Shown: in pieces, positions 27,381-40,233 of the stretch
How positions within the stretch are numbered: the first letter of the stretch is position 1
Layout: each line of letters starts with the position of its first letter
Origin: Litoditis marina
Lineage: Eukaryota > Nematoda > Chromadorea > Rhabditida > Rhabditidae
Length of the DNA stretch: 64,000 nucleotides
Direction of reading: 5' to 3'
NCBI GenBank assembly: GCA_964036275.1
Contig: OZ038436.1
Location: 21,665,904 to 21,729,903 of the forward strand
Notes under the pieces: generated by a model
The model's database searches: none
What the model was told of the DNA's origin: nothing
What the model saw: only the letters and a program-made list of their open reading frames with translations
Translations under genes and position numbers: made by a program

Positions 27381-30300
27381 GAAATGATTCAAATTTGTCT
27401 GTTTGTTACTACACATTTATAAACTGAATTACAAACTCATGGATCATGTGAGCTTCATCATTAAACTATCTAGACTAAACATCTCCGGAACGAAAATTCG
27501 GAGAGATAAAATAATGGGTGCACAGTGAATGAAATTGTTGGAATCGTTGTAAGGTAGCAGTGTTTGGTTGTTTGGCATTCAATAGAAATGAGCCGACGCT
27601 CAAACATACTGGAAAATAGAAAAAACAGTTTTTAATGAATATAAACAAATCTTCTACGCAACTTTGAAACCATGAATTGTCAACATTCACTTTAACACAG
27701 CTCACAGCGCTTCACATTTAAGAATTGGTATACTTAGGTCATATACCGAGTAGGCTTTTTCATCAAAAATAATGAGTATTCTATAAGTTTATGAGTATAG
27801 AACAATAGAACGCTAGAAAATTGACAGCGGATCAGCGAAACACTCAAAGTAAAGAGAAAGCGATTACTAAATGCGTCACACAGTCTCGTTCTCGCTCATG
27901 GTTATAAGTGACCTTCGTTAACAGAGAACAGAACAGAGATAGAGATAGATTACAGTGGCGATCGACCACTCGAGAAGAAAATTATGAATTAGAATTTAAA
28001 TAGAGTTCATAATAACAAAATATGAAGCGAACGCAAGGAGGCCCTTTTCAGTCCTGAAATGTCGAAATGTTTGATTTGATATTTGATTTCTATGAAAAGT
28101 GAAGATGGGATTCAAAATTATCAGTAAATGGTTGGTTGTTATTTTGAGGTTCTCGAAATGCAAAATGCTTGACAGGTATTGCGTTTGCAGATCGAAGAGG
28201 ATTGTTTTAGGTTCAGTTTCTCTCAAATATGTATAAGCTAAGAACAGTCCAACAGTTTGCTGAAAAGACAGCAAATAAGTAAGGAGTTGGCGCCAACGAC
28301 AACAACAAGGGAATGTACCAAACGATTTCTGCGACTAAGACTGAAAAGAGATGCTAGAGGTAGAGACAGTGGCATGGTGCACGTGCAGCGCACGTGCTGT
28401 TTCGGATCACCCTACTCATTCATTCAATATGGGAAACCATTCACAAAACTGATCGATTTGTCACTATTTCCAAAAGCCATACACTAACTGTGGATGGTTT
28501 TGGAAATAGCAAAGCAAAGCAAGTGGATTTGACACATCAACAGCGATATTATCAAACGGTAAAATTATTCAACAAAAAAACTCTAGAAAACAGAATGGGA
28601 AATAAAAAGAACAATGAGATTGTGGGCTACATACTATACTAGTTTTCTCGATTAATAGAACCTAACAAATGTAGAACTAATGGTAGTGGCAAAGATGATG
28701 AGCGGCCATGAGATTCCAGTGGCAAAGATGAAGTGCGGCCATGAGAATCCAATTTATTTTTATATTCGGACAAAATAAGTCATAAGATAGATTGGAAGAT
28801 AGATAAGAATTTTCGACATCTGGTCTGGATTACAGCTATGACCAATACATAACAAGTTTCACGAACGCACGTAGCCCTATTCATTCTTCTAGTAGACGAC
28901 CTTAGAACCATCTCAAAAAGACTTAAACATATTAAACCAATGATTGGATGATCAATTTGCTATCTGTATCAGACTGCCCACTATCTTACGACCGACGAAA
29001 GGGCAAAATGACCCCTGCCAAGAAAAATGAGCAGGGTGGTGGTGTGATAAGAGTTCATGATAAGAGAGACAATAGGTAGGTGGGAGACCACTTCAAAAAG
29101 TCGGTGAAATTTCCATTCGGGTAGAAACGGAATGATGTCGTTGGTAAAAACATCTTTAGCAGTATGACACGAATATCAAAAATGTGACAGTTACTATGAA
29201 TCTTGGAAGAAATTCCGTATAGTTCAAGTTACCACAGACCACACCAAAAGCGGCGCAAAACGCGGCAAATTCCACAAGGAACCGCGAGTTTCGTTAACCC
29301 TGCCAGTTAACCGTTTAACCATTTTTTACAGTTAACCATTTAACCGTTTTTCTGTTAACCCTTTGGTAACCCTTTTTTCTAACGTCTTTTGGGCAAAATT
29401 CGCGGTTACCAAGTGGTTAACAAAAGTGTTAACCATTTTGTTGGTTAACGGTTAACTGGCGCGGTTAACAAAAAACGCGGTTAAATAAAGAATTCACCGC
29501 AAAACGCATCGCAAGTGATGCTGTAAGAACCGTGGTACGGCTGTCCAAATCACGAGATTGGTATTATCATCTATATCGGGCATTGAGAAGTGAACCCAGA
29601 GAGTCAATAATTGCAAATTTGAGATTCTCAAATATTCTAAATGTAAACATTCACATTCAAAGTAAACTTTGAGTAAGGTGTGGCTTACGAATTACAAAAT
29701 ACTACACGCTGAAATGTAGTGACTTCGTAGGATTAATTAAATGACCTGCAGAAAGAAGAAAGAAGGGAAAAATGACAGAACTTTTGAAAAATTCAACCCC
29801 GCCCCCCACACATCGCCGAGCTCGGTTTAAAGGATTCACCCCGTATTTAGCGAAAACCCATCCGTGCGGGACCCAGAATCACTTTAGTTACGCAAAACCG
29901 ACTGAAACTTGGGAAAAGTATCAACTATGGTGCTTGTTTTTCTGGATAGTTCGATAGAACAATTAGGGAGCTAACTGAACTAATTTTCTGGGCTCGGAAT
30001 ATGCTAAACTGGCGAAGATATGGCGGATTAAAACCTATTTTTGGCGATACCGTTTTACTCTATGCATTAAATTGTCTGAGATAATTAGTTCAGTTAGCCC
30101 CAACACTGCTCTCAATTATCAAGTAAAGAAAGAATTTTTTAGTTCGGCGGTTTTCTGAAGTTTCAGTCGGTTGTTGGTACGACTCGTCGATTGGCGCACC
30201 CCAAGCTTGCCCCAATGAGAACGTCATTTTTGCAACTTTTCAAATGCATTATTCTCAAAATTTCTTAATATTTTACCTTTATACATCATTCTTCTGTCTT

Positions 30301-30597
30301 TTTGTTGAATCAATCGAGTTAACAACTTATTGTATAATATAGAGGATAGTGGGATGGGGATGAAATCATGATTGTCTTTAGCAAAACAAGCCCGTCCAGT
30401 TTTGCCTATCATTAAGTGTACTTGTTTTGTTAATGTCCGCTCTCATTGAAATAAAGGCAGATTCTCATAATTGAAATAACTGTACGCAGGGTTGTGAAAC
30501 CTGGTTTTTACCATCTATAGTCGTGTTGCTTGTTCACATGTATGATGTACTCATGCTCTAAAAAATAGGTCTATGTCTTCAAGCAACCAATTACTAT
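27381..30597. other. gene-free stretch upstream of MTR
   Basis: No convincing exon on either strand. It holds a two-copy 34-bp tandem repeat (28684-28751, AGTGGCAAAGATGA...GCGGCCATGAGA) and a foldback element (29264-29497). MTR regulatory sequence is probably here, but I see no specific site. Confidence 0.5.
29264..29497. mobile_element. GTTAACC-type foldback element with 10-bp target duplication
   Basis: Flanked by the exact direct repeat CGCAAAACGC (29254-29263 and 29498-29507). The left end is GGCAAATTCCACAAGGAACCG; the right end, read inverted, is GTGAATTCTTTATTTAACCG. The interior is inverted repeats of GTTAACC and TTTAACC words. A 9-10 bp target duplication is the size known for Mutator-like elements. 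Confidence 0.65.
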
Positions 30598-33087
30598 ATG
30601 TTATTGTTTTCGGAGTTGATCATAAGGTAAACTGTTATTTCAACTATCACTTATTCAGATTCTTGGCTCTTCTTCCCAGCGGCCTGACGTGCATTGAAAA
30701 TCAACGGCGAAGTACAACAGCGGATCAAGAACAAAGTACCACTGCGGTACTACTTAAGGTGAGCTTGTCTTTGTTTCTGATATTCTCCGAGAAAATTATA
30801 AAAGCATGAAAGACCCAGCTTTACAATCAACAGGGTTTCTGGTCATTCTAATGGCTGTTCAGACCAGAGGGGTAAATAGTAAATGTCGAAGTTTATTTTT
30901 GACCCCCCCCCTCTCCTAGATTTTTATAGGTTTTAGCTTGGGTGGGGGGTGGAAGTGCTACGGGGGGGACTCAACTAAAGTGGGGGGCGATACTTCAATT
31001 TTCCCGAATTCTTTATTTAACCCGGTATTCCGTTAACGCTAGCAGTAAACCATTAACCGGGTTACCTGGTTAACCCTTTTGTTAACGACTTGATAACCCC
31101 CAATTTCCCTTTAAATACATTGTAAAAAAGGGTTACAAAGGGGTTAACAAAAGGGTTAATCAGGTAACCCGGTTGGGGTTAGCTGATCGGATTAAGGAAA
31201 GACCCGGTTCCTTGTGGAATCGGCCGTTTGTGAATGTGGTTCAGGAATATTTTTCCTAGCATACACTGCAATTCAATACAACAAGCTCTATTTTCTCCCG
31301 GTGTAGTTTGAAGTTGTTGCTGGCATCAAAAGGTTGTTTTTAAGTTGTTGGGTACTTTTCCAACCACCATCAGATACCAGTAAGGTGTGACTATTCCACA
31401 AAAAGTAAACAATTTCTCCATGGATATCCGTGAAAATTCTGCCAAATCACTGGAAAACCGGGTTCTTCCCGAACCGAAAACCAGCCACTGGAGAACCGAA
31501 CCGCTATTCGGAACCGACCGGTTCTCAAGTGAATGCTTCGAACCGACCCGGTATTCACTCATTACGACTTGTTCGTTCAATTCATAATTAATGTCTGTTC
31601 GGTTGGAAGCATTCATTGGAGAACCGGTCCGTTTGAAGTCGGTTTGGTCGGTTCGGTTCTCAAGTGACCGGTTAGCGGTTTAGTTCGGGAAGGACCCGGT
31701 TCTTCAGTGAATTCGCCTGAAAATTCATAAGCAGGACTTTGCATCATCAAAAGTAGGTAAGTTTTGCCGATACTGACAAAAAGTAACCCGGTGTTTCTGT
31801 TTTTTTGTCATTTACTCTTAACAAAATGCGTCTTTACTTCATTTATGTTTCAGGACAATTCCACTTTCAATCTAGATGATTCATCGGATGCAGAGCTGGT
31901 TTCTACTACACTATTGTCGAAAAATGTACGGTTAGTGCATAAACATTTATTTTCCTCTGAAAGAAATGTATTGCCAGCATGAAACAATCGAATCACCTAT
32001 TCAAAATACATAGGCTGGGTGACTTCCTAGTTTCCTCAAGTTACCCTAGTAGGTGATCTTAAACTAAAATCCAGGTACCTTTAGAATTAACGCTGAAAAT
32101 CAAGCTTCGGATTGATTCAAAGGATCTTGTTTTCGATCTCAGAAATCATACTATACTATGAAAATAGGGTGGAAATTGAGTTGAGCTTTTGCCGTATTTT
32201 TTTCAAATTAAGATAGTGCAAAAACACCCACTTTTACATTTTATATTAACGGATGCTTGAATAGTTTTCTTAACAAAATCGCCCCCCCCCCCCCCATATT
32301 TGTTCTGGCACCCACTCATTCATTGTAGGTAAACCGTTGTAACTGCAGTCCTGAAGTTTTCTGGAAGAAAGGACAGCTATACGAGACGGTACTAGGACAC
32401 CTGATTTTTCAAATGTTATCAAGCACGGTACGATATTCTTAACTATTTAGTAAGTCCGCAGGATCACTTTTTTATAACCAATTCCACACTCTACGATGAA
32501 TTTCTGCTTTGAATGGTTTGGACAGAATCATACTATCACATTAACCTGAAAGTGAGACTTCATTTTCTTCCCAAGTCTTCTAACTCGTAATGCGTGACCA
32601 CGTCGATTGGAAACAAATAAAACCTAGAAAAGACTTTCCAATAAAGTATATACAAACGTTGAGGTGGGGAAACAGGTACAATTAGACAACTGAAACAGGT
32701 CCAACTGTGTGCCAAGACGTATTTCATGCTCTTGATCTGGACTGTACGGCTATCCAATGCAAAATTAATCACGCTGTTTCGTCTGGCGTCAGTATCCGTT
32801 GGTCACTTTTCACGGTGATCCTGATTTTAATGAAGCTGGAGTGCTATCGGTTACCTCTACAATGGTTTCACTCTAAGATATAGAACGAAATATTCGCGTT
32901 CGGTTCTCTTTCGAAGAAACCTATTTTCACGTGGTAAATGTGAAACCCGGGTACCTTTCATGGTTTACCTACTGTTATTTTCTTATTGTCGAGTTTACAG
33001 GTTATCGTCAGGAAGAAGTCTCTGACGTCGGAAAGAATCCATAAGCGTCGGGAGAAAGATGAAATTGTGATAATTGTGCATTCATAA
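30598..33087 (+). CDS. speculative six-exon gene for a small secreted or membrane protein, unassigned
   Basis: Not recognised. A phase-consistent chain of GT..AG exons can be drawn: 30598-30626, 30659-30758, 31854-31925, 32329-32427, 32699-32791, 33001-33087. It gives 159 residues ending in TAA. The start MLLFSELIIRFLALLPSG looks like a signal peptide. Exons 3 and 4 (DNSTFNLDDSSDAEL, then CNCSPEVFWKKGQLYETV) read like real protein. The last exon is basic (VIVRKKSLTSERIHKRREK), like a cytoplasmic tail. Exons 5 and 6 are weaker, and a different frame of exon 5 is also open. The second intron carries two foldback elements. It could be a decayed gene or chance. Support is splice signals and frame only. 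Confidence 0.3.
31003..31225. mobile_element. GTTAACC-type foldback element
   Basis: The left end GAATTCTTTATTTAACCCGG and the right end, inverted, GGCCGATTCCACAAGGAACCGG carry the same end sequences as the element at 29264, in the opposite arrangement. The interior is paired GGTTAACCC, AACCCGG and GTTAAC words. I found no clear target duplication. Confidence 0.55.
31440..31717. mobile_element. GAACCGG-type foldback element with 9-bp target duplication
   Basis: Flanked by exact TGAAAATTC direct repeats (31431-31439 and 31718-31726). The ends pair as TGCCAAATCACTGGAAAACC against inverted GGCGAATTCACTGAAGAACC. The interior is built from GAACCGG/CCGGTTC words in both orientations. Confidence 0.65.
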
Positions 33088-33221
33088 ATCATTTTCATTT
33101 TTACTACTGTTTCATACAATTCTCACAATGACTAACAGCCCATTCGGTACACGCTAGTCAGTTATTGATCATGCTGGATATTGAACATGCTCATTTCATG
33201 TTTCTCATGCATAAGGGGATC

Positions 33222-33223
<2 letters not shown>

Positions 33224-33266
<43 letters not shown>
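33224..33266. repeat. (AT)n microsatellite
   Basis: About 21 uninterrupted AT dinucleotides. Confidence 0.95.
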
Positions 33267-33270
<4 letters not shown>

Positions 33271-33271
33271 G

Positions 33272-33990
33272 GAAAATTGGGCACTCGGAAAAACCTAGGG
33301 TGTTTCGGGGAAATGGAATTTCCGGGAAATCCACGAGAACGTTCAAGGTATTTTCAGGGTGAAATGGAGGTATAAACTCTACAAATTCTCGGAAATTTCA
33401 GGGAAACTCAGTATCAGGGAAAAGTGCGGGAAAATATGATAAAATACCCTACAATTTCTCGATAATTTCTGGGTAACTCAGCATCGGGGAAAAGCATCGG
33501 AAAAAGGGCATGGATAAGCCTTTCGCCGCGGCAATCGCGTAACCCGTACTAGATACGGCGCGGCCAGGGGTGCCGTGATTTGATATTTTGGAAATTATCA
33601 GCTCAACATCGAGGTCTGAATATCGATAGGGATGATACAATGAAGTTCATTTCATGAAGTTTTTACTAATGAAATATGCACTTCTATTCTCTTCATATAT
33701 TATTAATATTTTGAAAAATATTTTTTAGAAAAATATTTTTCAAGAAAATATATTTTTGATAACATTTTCGAAAAATACTTTTACCAAGAAAAAATATTAT
33801 TAGTTTTTTCAATCACGTGTGAAAAATTTCTGAGAAGTTACTGAGAAATTGTAAGGTGACAACCGGGAAATTCCCGGGATTTTTCCCGGTTTTCACCTTC
33901 TTTTCGCTCTGATCATTTCGCGAAATGATCCCGGAACGATTGAGGTAGAATCAGGGAAAAAATCGGGGAATTTCAGGGAAACCGGCGCTC
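33272..33990. repeat. GGGAAA/TTTCCC-word repeat region
   Basis: The words GGGAAA, TTTCCGGGAAAT, TCAGGGAAACTCAG and CATCGGGGAAAAG recur, and CCGGGAAATTCCCGGGATTT forms a palindrome near 33862. The pattern, a short word repeated in both orientations, resembles the foldback elements elsewhere in the window but with a different word. A tRNA-like piece (33525-33580) is embedded. Confidence 0.45.
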
Positions 33991-35671
33991 CTGTGTTGGT
34001 ATGCTATTGGTGAATGGCGATTCACCCCTGAGGGTGAAAACTATCTTTGCTCATCGAGAAGCTCGCGAGAGAACACGTTGAGAGCAGCAAGTTAGTTCTA
34101 AATTCTACTATTCATGATGAAAACTATCATTTCCACGCTTTCCACTTTCTAAAGCAATAAAATCCGTAGTGCGCATGATGGTGCATGGAAATCGGTGAAT
34201 GTTAATAATAGAACCAGTCGCGAAATTCAAGCTTCGATGGTGAACACTGCCGAAAATGAGTAAAAATGATAGAATGGTAAACGGATCGAGTCAGGAATAT
34301 GTAGAAGTGATGGAAAGAAGCGTCTTCAAGCCGGGAAAAGGCAACCGTTTTTTCTGAAATGACTGGTTGCTGTCTTTACAGCACTCATCCTATTCATGTT
34401 CGTTAGTTGACCAGTGGATCATGATCCAAAGTCGATATTGCAAATACGAGTCCGCTTAAGAAAACATCCTCTCTTAAAAGTAAAGCAAAAGCCGCAGCAG
34501 AATACAACGATTACAACGTGTAAACAACAATATTATGAACTGTAGACACATACCATCAACTTTCATCACATGTTTTGCCCGCTATTAGAATATTATATGT
34601 TTATATAATATTTTAATAATATTTTGAATAATATTTCAGGAAAATCGTATTTCGTTGAAAACTCATTATTTTGAAATTCGCGGTATTTTCGGACAGCAAA
34701 AGTTTTAGCGTTGCGGGAGTCGAAACACGATAGTCCTTCAATCGTATGACGGCTCCGGCGAGGTGTGCCCCAAAATTTTCAAAAAAATTAAAAGCAAACT
34801 AGGATTACGGTGGTCAGACGACTACTTGCGTACGCTTTTCGCAGTTTTTTTTTGCGCCAGCTGGCTGTGCCTCTTAAATACAATTGACAGTCGTTGACCG
34901 GGGAATAGGACTCATGAGTGTATTCAAGCTTTGTTCGTGGTTTTTTGTATGCGAAGTACAATCGAAAATCACCAACATAAATATAATGATGAATCTGACT
35001 GTACTGGTAAGGATGGAACTGGTGTATGTTGAAAGAGGCCATAAAAAAGTTAGTATAAGAGGGCTGGCTAGAAAAACTGATATAATACCTCTTTGGTTTC
35101 GAAAGAATACACCTATTTTGTATAGGGTGCACACTGCACAACTGCACATCCCATTCTGATTTGGCGCGCTCTATAACGTTATGTTTGGGTGCCCGGTGTA
35201 CCTTGGTAAGTATTTCCTTTCCTTCCCGTTGATGGCATTTTTATTGCAGGGACTGTACAATTTCGGATGTTTCTTCACTTCTCTTGAACTAATTCATTCA
35301 CTCCTAATAGCAGTTTCACTGTTAGGGGGAATCTAATCGTGTTTTTTGGCTAACGATTTTTTGTAGTCATTTTCTCGGTCACCTGTTGGTAACGATTGTT
35401 CGAGTTAGGTTGTCTCCTGATACCTCCAGGTTACAGGTAACCGAAAAAATAGACCAGCTAAAAGGTAAGGTAACCAAAAAACCGGTTAGATGAAAGGTTG
35501 GCCACCTTTTGGCGGCAGTGTACGTGAACGTTTTTGACGTGTGTTGTACTCTCACGAATGCGTCTTGTTTTGTTGGTTTTGTCCGTTTCGCTACTTCAAT
35601 TGCTTCCCCTCTTCTTGAGAGCGCACGCGACCTATCGGAGTCTAGTGACCGACAGACCGCACACTCGTTAA

Positions 35672-35944
35672 GGTGAATTCTATATCTTACCCCCTTTTTA
35701 GGTAACCTGACCCTTTTTTTGGTAACCAATTTTCAGGTTACTTCGGTGGTAACCTGAAAGTAACCTAAAACCAAAAACAGGTTGCCCTCAAACTTGGCTT
35801 GAAAACTCGTTTTTATTGTTATTTTTGATGGTAACCCGATTTTGGTTCAAGGTTACTTAGAGGTTACTTACTCAAGTAACCTGAAAAAAGTTTACCAAAA
35901 AAGGGTTAGGTTACCTAAAAACCGGGTTAGTTGTAGAATTGGCC
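35672..35944. mobile_element. GGTAACC-type foldback element with 9-bp target duplication (one mismatch)
   Basis: Left end GGTGAATTCTATATC, right end inverted GGCCAATTCTACAAC. Inside are paired GGTTTTTAGGTAACCT and TTTTTTGGTAACC words. It is flanked by CACTCGTTA (35662-35670) and CACTTGTTA (35945-35953). The end sequences match the element at 58857 almost base for base. A partial relative lies at about 35386-35495. Confidence 0.65.
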
Positions 35945-36168
35945 CACTTGTTACCCTTCTTTGGAGGTCTAGACAATTCATATTCTCTATTTTTTCACCT
36001 TTGAACTACTACTAAGGAATAATAAAACCCTCACTGTTGTTCGAACTGCAATAAAAATTTGGGAAAGTATGCGGACGTTGGACATTTTCAGGGGTGAACA
36101 ATTTCAATTCGTCGATTGTTTCCCACTCGCACGTTTACTAGGACAGGGGAAGGAAACCCGTTTACATA

Positions 36169-36292
36169 TTAAAGAAGGACGATTATGTGGACCAATCCCG
36201 TTACATCGGTCCTTTAAACTGCAATTGAAAAATATATTGCGGTTTAAAGGACTGAAGCGTTGCGATTGGACCACATAATCGTCCTTCTTTAA
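36169..36292. mobile_element. 124-bp palindromic MITE, copy 3
   Basis: TTAAAGAAGGACGATTATG at the left, exactly inverted at the right. Inner arms CCTTTAAACTGCAAT and ATTGCGGTTTAAAGG. Same orientation as copy 2. Confidence 0.75.
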
Positions 36293-37375
36293 TCATTGTA
36301 AAAAAAAGTCAGGCTTTATGAATATGGGATTCGCTGGACGAGAAACCCTGAAACTGAACATATTATTCGACCCCGCTGTGTTTGTAGGTTGAAACACTGC
36401 AATTCAGTCGGAACGTAACTTGTGCTGCACGTCGCCATAAAATTACAAGACCGATTTGTATACCGTGTCGGCTCATCTTCCCTCGAGCATCGTTCGATAT
36501 TAGTAGATGTTAGATATGGATAGGGCTCAGGCTGTGTAAACACAGCACGAGAACCGCCGTTTGGAAACAAATTGAATCTACCATTTTTCATGGCCACAAA
36601 ATTGCGCTCTGAACTTTAATTTTTTATTCCGCTGGTGTTTGCAGTTTGCTAAGGAAAAAGAGGATTTCGTATAAAAAGCTGGTTTAATACTACAACAATC
36701 ATTGCGACAAAGCGTCTGACGTAAAACTAATCTCTACTGGAAATTCGCTCTCGTTGTTCGAAGAGTCCCGTGAAATTTGCGAACAGATTGGTTCATGTAC
36801 TTTCTATGTTCATGTTTGAATGTAGTTTGTACTTGTATTGATTCATATCTTTTCAAGTTTCGCTAGCACAAATGATAATCATCGGCTGCGGTTCTCATAC
36901 ACTATTATGCTCTAATTTCGTTCTACTGTGTAGATGTTCAAGTTTCCCTCATTCAGTACTATCATTCAACAACTATTTCTTTTCCGGTTTGTAGTTTTTC
37001 TGTCTCGGTAACTTAATTGACCGTTATTCTTAAATGTTTAAAAAACAATTTATTTACTATGAAATACCTTTATTTGTGCTAAAACAAAAGATGTCCATGA
37101 TGGTGCATTCGGAACATTTGAAATGGAATCTGACAAAAACTACCTAGTTACCATTTTTCACGTGACAGAAAACTACCAAAAGTTTACTAGTCGTTCAGTC
37201 AGCTACTTTCAAGCACAAAAACTTAGAGGAAAGTTTTTAGCCCAGTATTTCTTTATTCAAATGATAACTCTTCATGGAAATGTTGCTCGTGTGGTACAGT
37301 ACTTTAGTAGTTGAAACCTAGTAGTGGTTTAGTATATAGGCATTGTTGTCAGAGTGTTAGCTTTATTTCGCAAAC

Positions 37376-37712
37376 TTTGACGTGTATCGAGATCATACTA
37401 CAGCGAAGAATCCGTCATAGGTTCCTGTGTAAATAGTCCAAAACAGAAAACTCCCCTAGTTGGACTTCTCTCGAAAATAATTGTCTTTTGTGCGTTGGTC
37501 GAACTATATATAGGATTGGCTTTCTTCGAAGCAAACTTATACGGTATTACCGAATCCCTCTGTGTTTGTAGTTTGATCGCGTTGCTTTTTGGTCGACAAA
37601 TTTTGACGTGTATCGAGATCATGCTACAGCGAATACTTCGCCACAGTTTCCTGTGTAAATAGTCTGGCTTTTCTCAAAAACATCTGTCCTTTGTGCGTTG
37701 GTCCAAGCGTAC
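37376..37712. repeat. diverged direct duplication, two copies about 231 bp apart
   Basis: TTTGACGTGTATCGAGATCAT, CTACAGCGAA, TTCCTGTGTAAATAGTC and TTTGTGCGTTGGTC occur in order from 37376 and again from 37607. Between them is the CAAACTACAAACA word in reverse. Not coding. Confidence 0.6.
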
Positions 37713-40233
37713 TGGGTTCATTCCTTTCAAAGATTGACTCTTCTTCGCTGAACAAAACCAGCTCGGCCAATGCAGGCGACACATACAACAATACAGGTTG
37801 TTACACTTGCCACTCCATCCTATATAGGAACAATATCATGAACAGCGTTCCTCTTTTCTTCCCTTCCCATTCTCTGTCTCTCTCTGTCTCTCTGTCTCTC
37901 TGTCTCTCTGACTCTCTCACTCTCTCTCCTGCTCTCTCTCTCTCTCTCTCGCTGTATTCACTTCCTGTTTCTTCCAACTTTCTCCCTATTCTTTTCTTAA
38001 CACCTTAACTACGTTGTTCAAAGTTCACCATGTGCATATTTAGATGTTTTTCCTTTCCGGACCCCAACAGTAGGGTAACGGTAGTGACTCATATCTCTAT
38101 CACACATCCTATTTTCTTCCTCATCTCATTATAATCCTAATTGTCAATACATTTCGGATAGGGAAGTCACTGTAGTTCGGCTACTGCCCCCCCCCCCCCT
38201 CAGTGCAACTACTTCCTTGTGTTTTCCAATCAGCTTATTCTAAATATTAGTTCTTATTTCCCAGTACCCGCCCCCCTTTTCAACACTTTCTCTCAGACCT
38301 ATTCCCTAATCACTAATCTCAGCGCGCAGATGAACGTCATTACGGCTTCCTAATTCTCACATACCACCTGACCCTCTTTTTTCTCACGTAAAAGTACACT
38401 TGTTACCGTATCTTGTAGCCTCAAAGAGACAAATAAGCTACCTCACCAAAGTTACGGTAGGTCAAGTCTTGAATAAATGTTTATAACTTTAGTTTACTTT
38501 TACTCCATATTGATAAACACATTGCTTACTCTGTTCATTCCACCAATAAACAGCAAAATGTCGTCAGAGTCAAACACGTGCCTACTGAACGCATGTTCAA
38601 ATTTGCATACATAGCTCATTCACGCCTGACAGAATACTGCCCCGGAACCTCATACTTTTCATAATTCCAGTTCCAACATTTTGATATATACAAAACACTC
38701 TTCCATTGGTTTGTGCACTACCGGTTCAAATTGTGTTGTCATTGTATTGCACACGTATCGAGTTTGGGAAACATACTATTGTCCACTTGCGTTTAACAGT
38801 TGTAGACTAGTAGCTCAAGACCTACAACTATCATATGCTCATAATAATGATTCCTTTTCAAACTGTTGCTATTTGAGTAGTTCAGTACATCGTTACACGT
38901 AACATACCCTGCAGTATATGTAAAATTCCAGGTATATCGTACAGTTTACATGAACATCATATTTTTTTAGTGTAGTTCACGTGACTTAGTCCAGTTCGAG
39001 TATATCTGACACCCTGTACACGAATCATTCCGATCAGAGACAAAGCGTTAATTGACGAACTATCGAAACGTACACCACAGATCTATTGCGCGCGCGGGGC
39101 TAACACCGGTTCTGGCCTTCAGAAATTGCTATTCGACCACCATTATCGTATACAGATTACAACACTTTTGGAACAAATATCCAGTAGTTCGCACCTCTTT
39201 GCTTCAAGTTTTTATGAATACTGCATGAATAGCGTCGAAAACCTGTAAGCAAAATCTCTTTTGAATATACGTTTCTCAGAGGTTTCCTGAGGAACTTGGT
39301 CTGATAAATAATGGTTTATCTTGCCTAATCACCTCGATAGGTTTCTCTTGGCATGTATACTTCGACCAACATACGTGCAACTTGGTGAAGTAGACAAAGT
39401 ATCATATTGAACCATCTACAGAACAAGTCGTGATTCAGTGTTTGATCTCGATTACTCCGGTATTTCGATTAGCAACTGTTTTTTTGTTTTCCAAAACAAT
39501 GACCAAGACGATTCACATGGGAGTTCATTTTCCATCTCATATAAGAGCACATTTTCTCTAAGTTGTCAATCGGTGACATTTATTCATTTATTCGTCCATT
39601 CAAATACAGTGGTACTAACTTGAGAAAGATTTCGTTCAGTTGGTTGAGAATGAAAATGCTAACCAGTTCTTTCGATACCTGCACTATACTCGACATGAAT
39701 CTCTACTCTAGTCTTCTGAGCCGAGTACTTTCGATGTACTCAGACAGGTAGTCTGTATTCAAGAAACCATAGTAACCTGTTAATTACCTAGAAACAACGC
39801 AACACTACAAGAAAAATCATCTCATTATTTGTCATCAGCTACTTTGGATTAGTGATTTGCGTCACACGTTCAGAGAGCTGATTTTTTTTGCTCTTTCACT
39901 ATTAAAAATGATTTGCTACTCGCTTTTGCACTAAACACTCACCATAACTCGTTTCTCTGATGCTAAGTGTGTAGAAAGTACATTATTTAACTGAGCATTG
40001 TGTAAAAGTGGACCAATCTAATGTTTTTCCAACGTTCTTCTATTCTTTCTCTCTTTCAGTGCTTTCTGTTGAAACAGTTGAATGTATGATAGTGTTATGC
40101 TCTGTACTATGATTTTTAAAAATTCTTGTTTTCCTCCTGACATTAATGCTCTCTAGCCAAAATGAACATCTCACCAATCAATACAAACTGTTTCTTTCTA
40201 CATATTACAGTAATCTTTTTTGCAGGTTAGGCG

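Larger units (their letters stand above)
33088..40233. other. gene-free, repeat-rich 7.1 kb upstream of the SLC10 pair
   Basis: No supported exon. In order: a (TA)n microsatellite at 33224-33266, a GGGAAA-rich region (33272-33990), AT-rich sequence, GGTAACC foldbacks near 35386-35495 and 35672-35944, a MITE (36169-36292), a direct duplication near 37376-37712, a CT-rich tract near 37858-37963, and C13 at 38187-38199. From 38.2 to 40.2 kb I see nothing specific. Confidence 0.5.

Noticed and set aside
32700..32880. A frame resembling the cysteine-bearing C-terminal stalk of integrin alpha chains (LDLDCTAIQCKI)
   Set aside because: It needs a frameshift to continue, lacks the GFFKR tail and neighbouring integrin exons, and conflicts in phase with the exon chain drawn here.
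33525..33580. tRNA-like sequence on the minus strand (CTAGTACGGGTTACGCGATTGC)
   Set aside because: D-arm-like but no acceptable B box or acceptor stem follows; too weak to list as an RNA gene.
34788..35159. Overlapping open frames of 91-119 codons on both strands
   Set aside because: The two strands are equally open, there is no recognisable motif and no flanking splice structure; probably chance in low-stop sequence.
37691..38008. 105-codon frame with a long Ser/Leu run
   Set aside because: Translation of the CT microsatellite.
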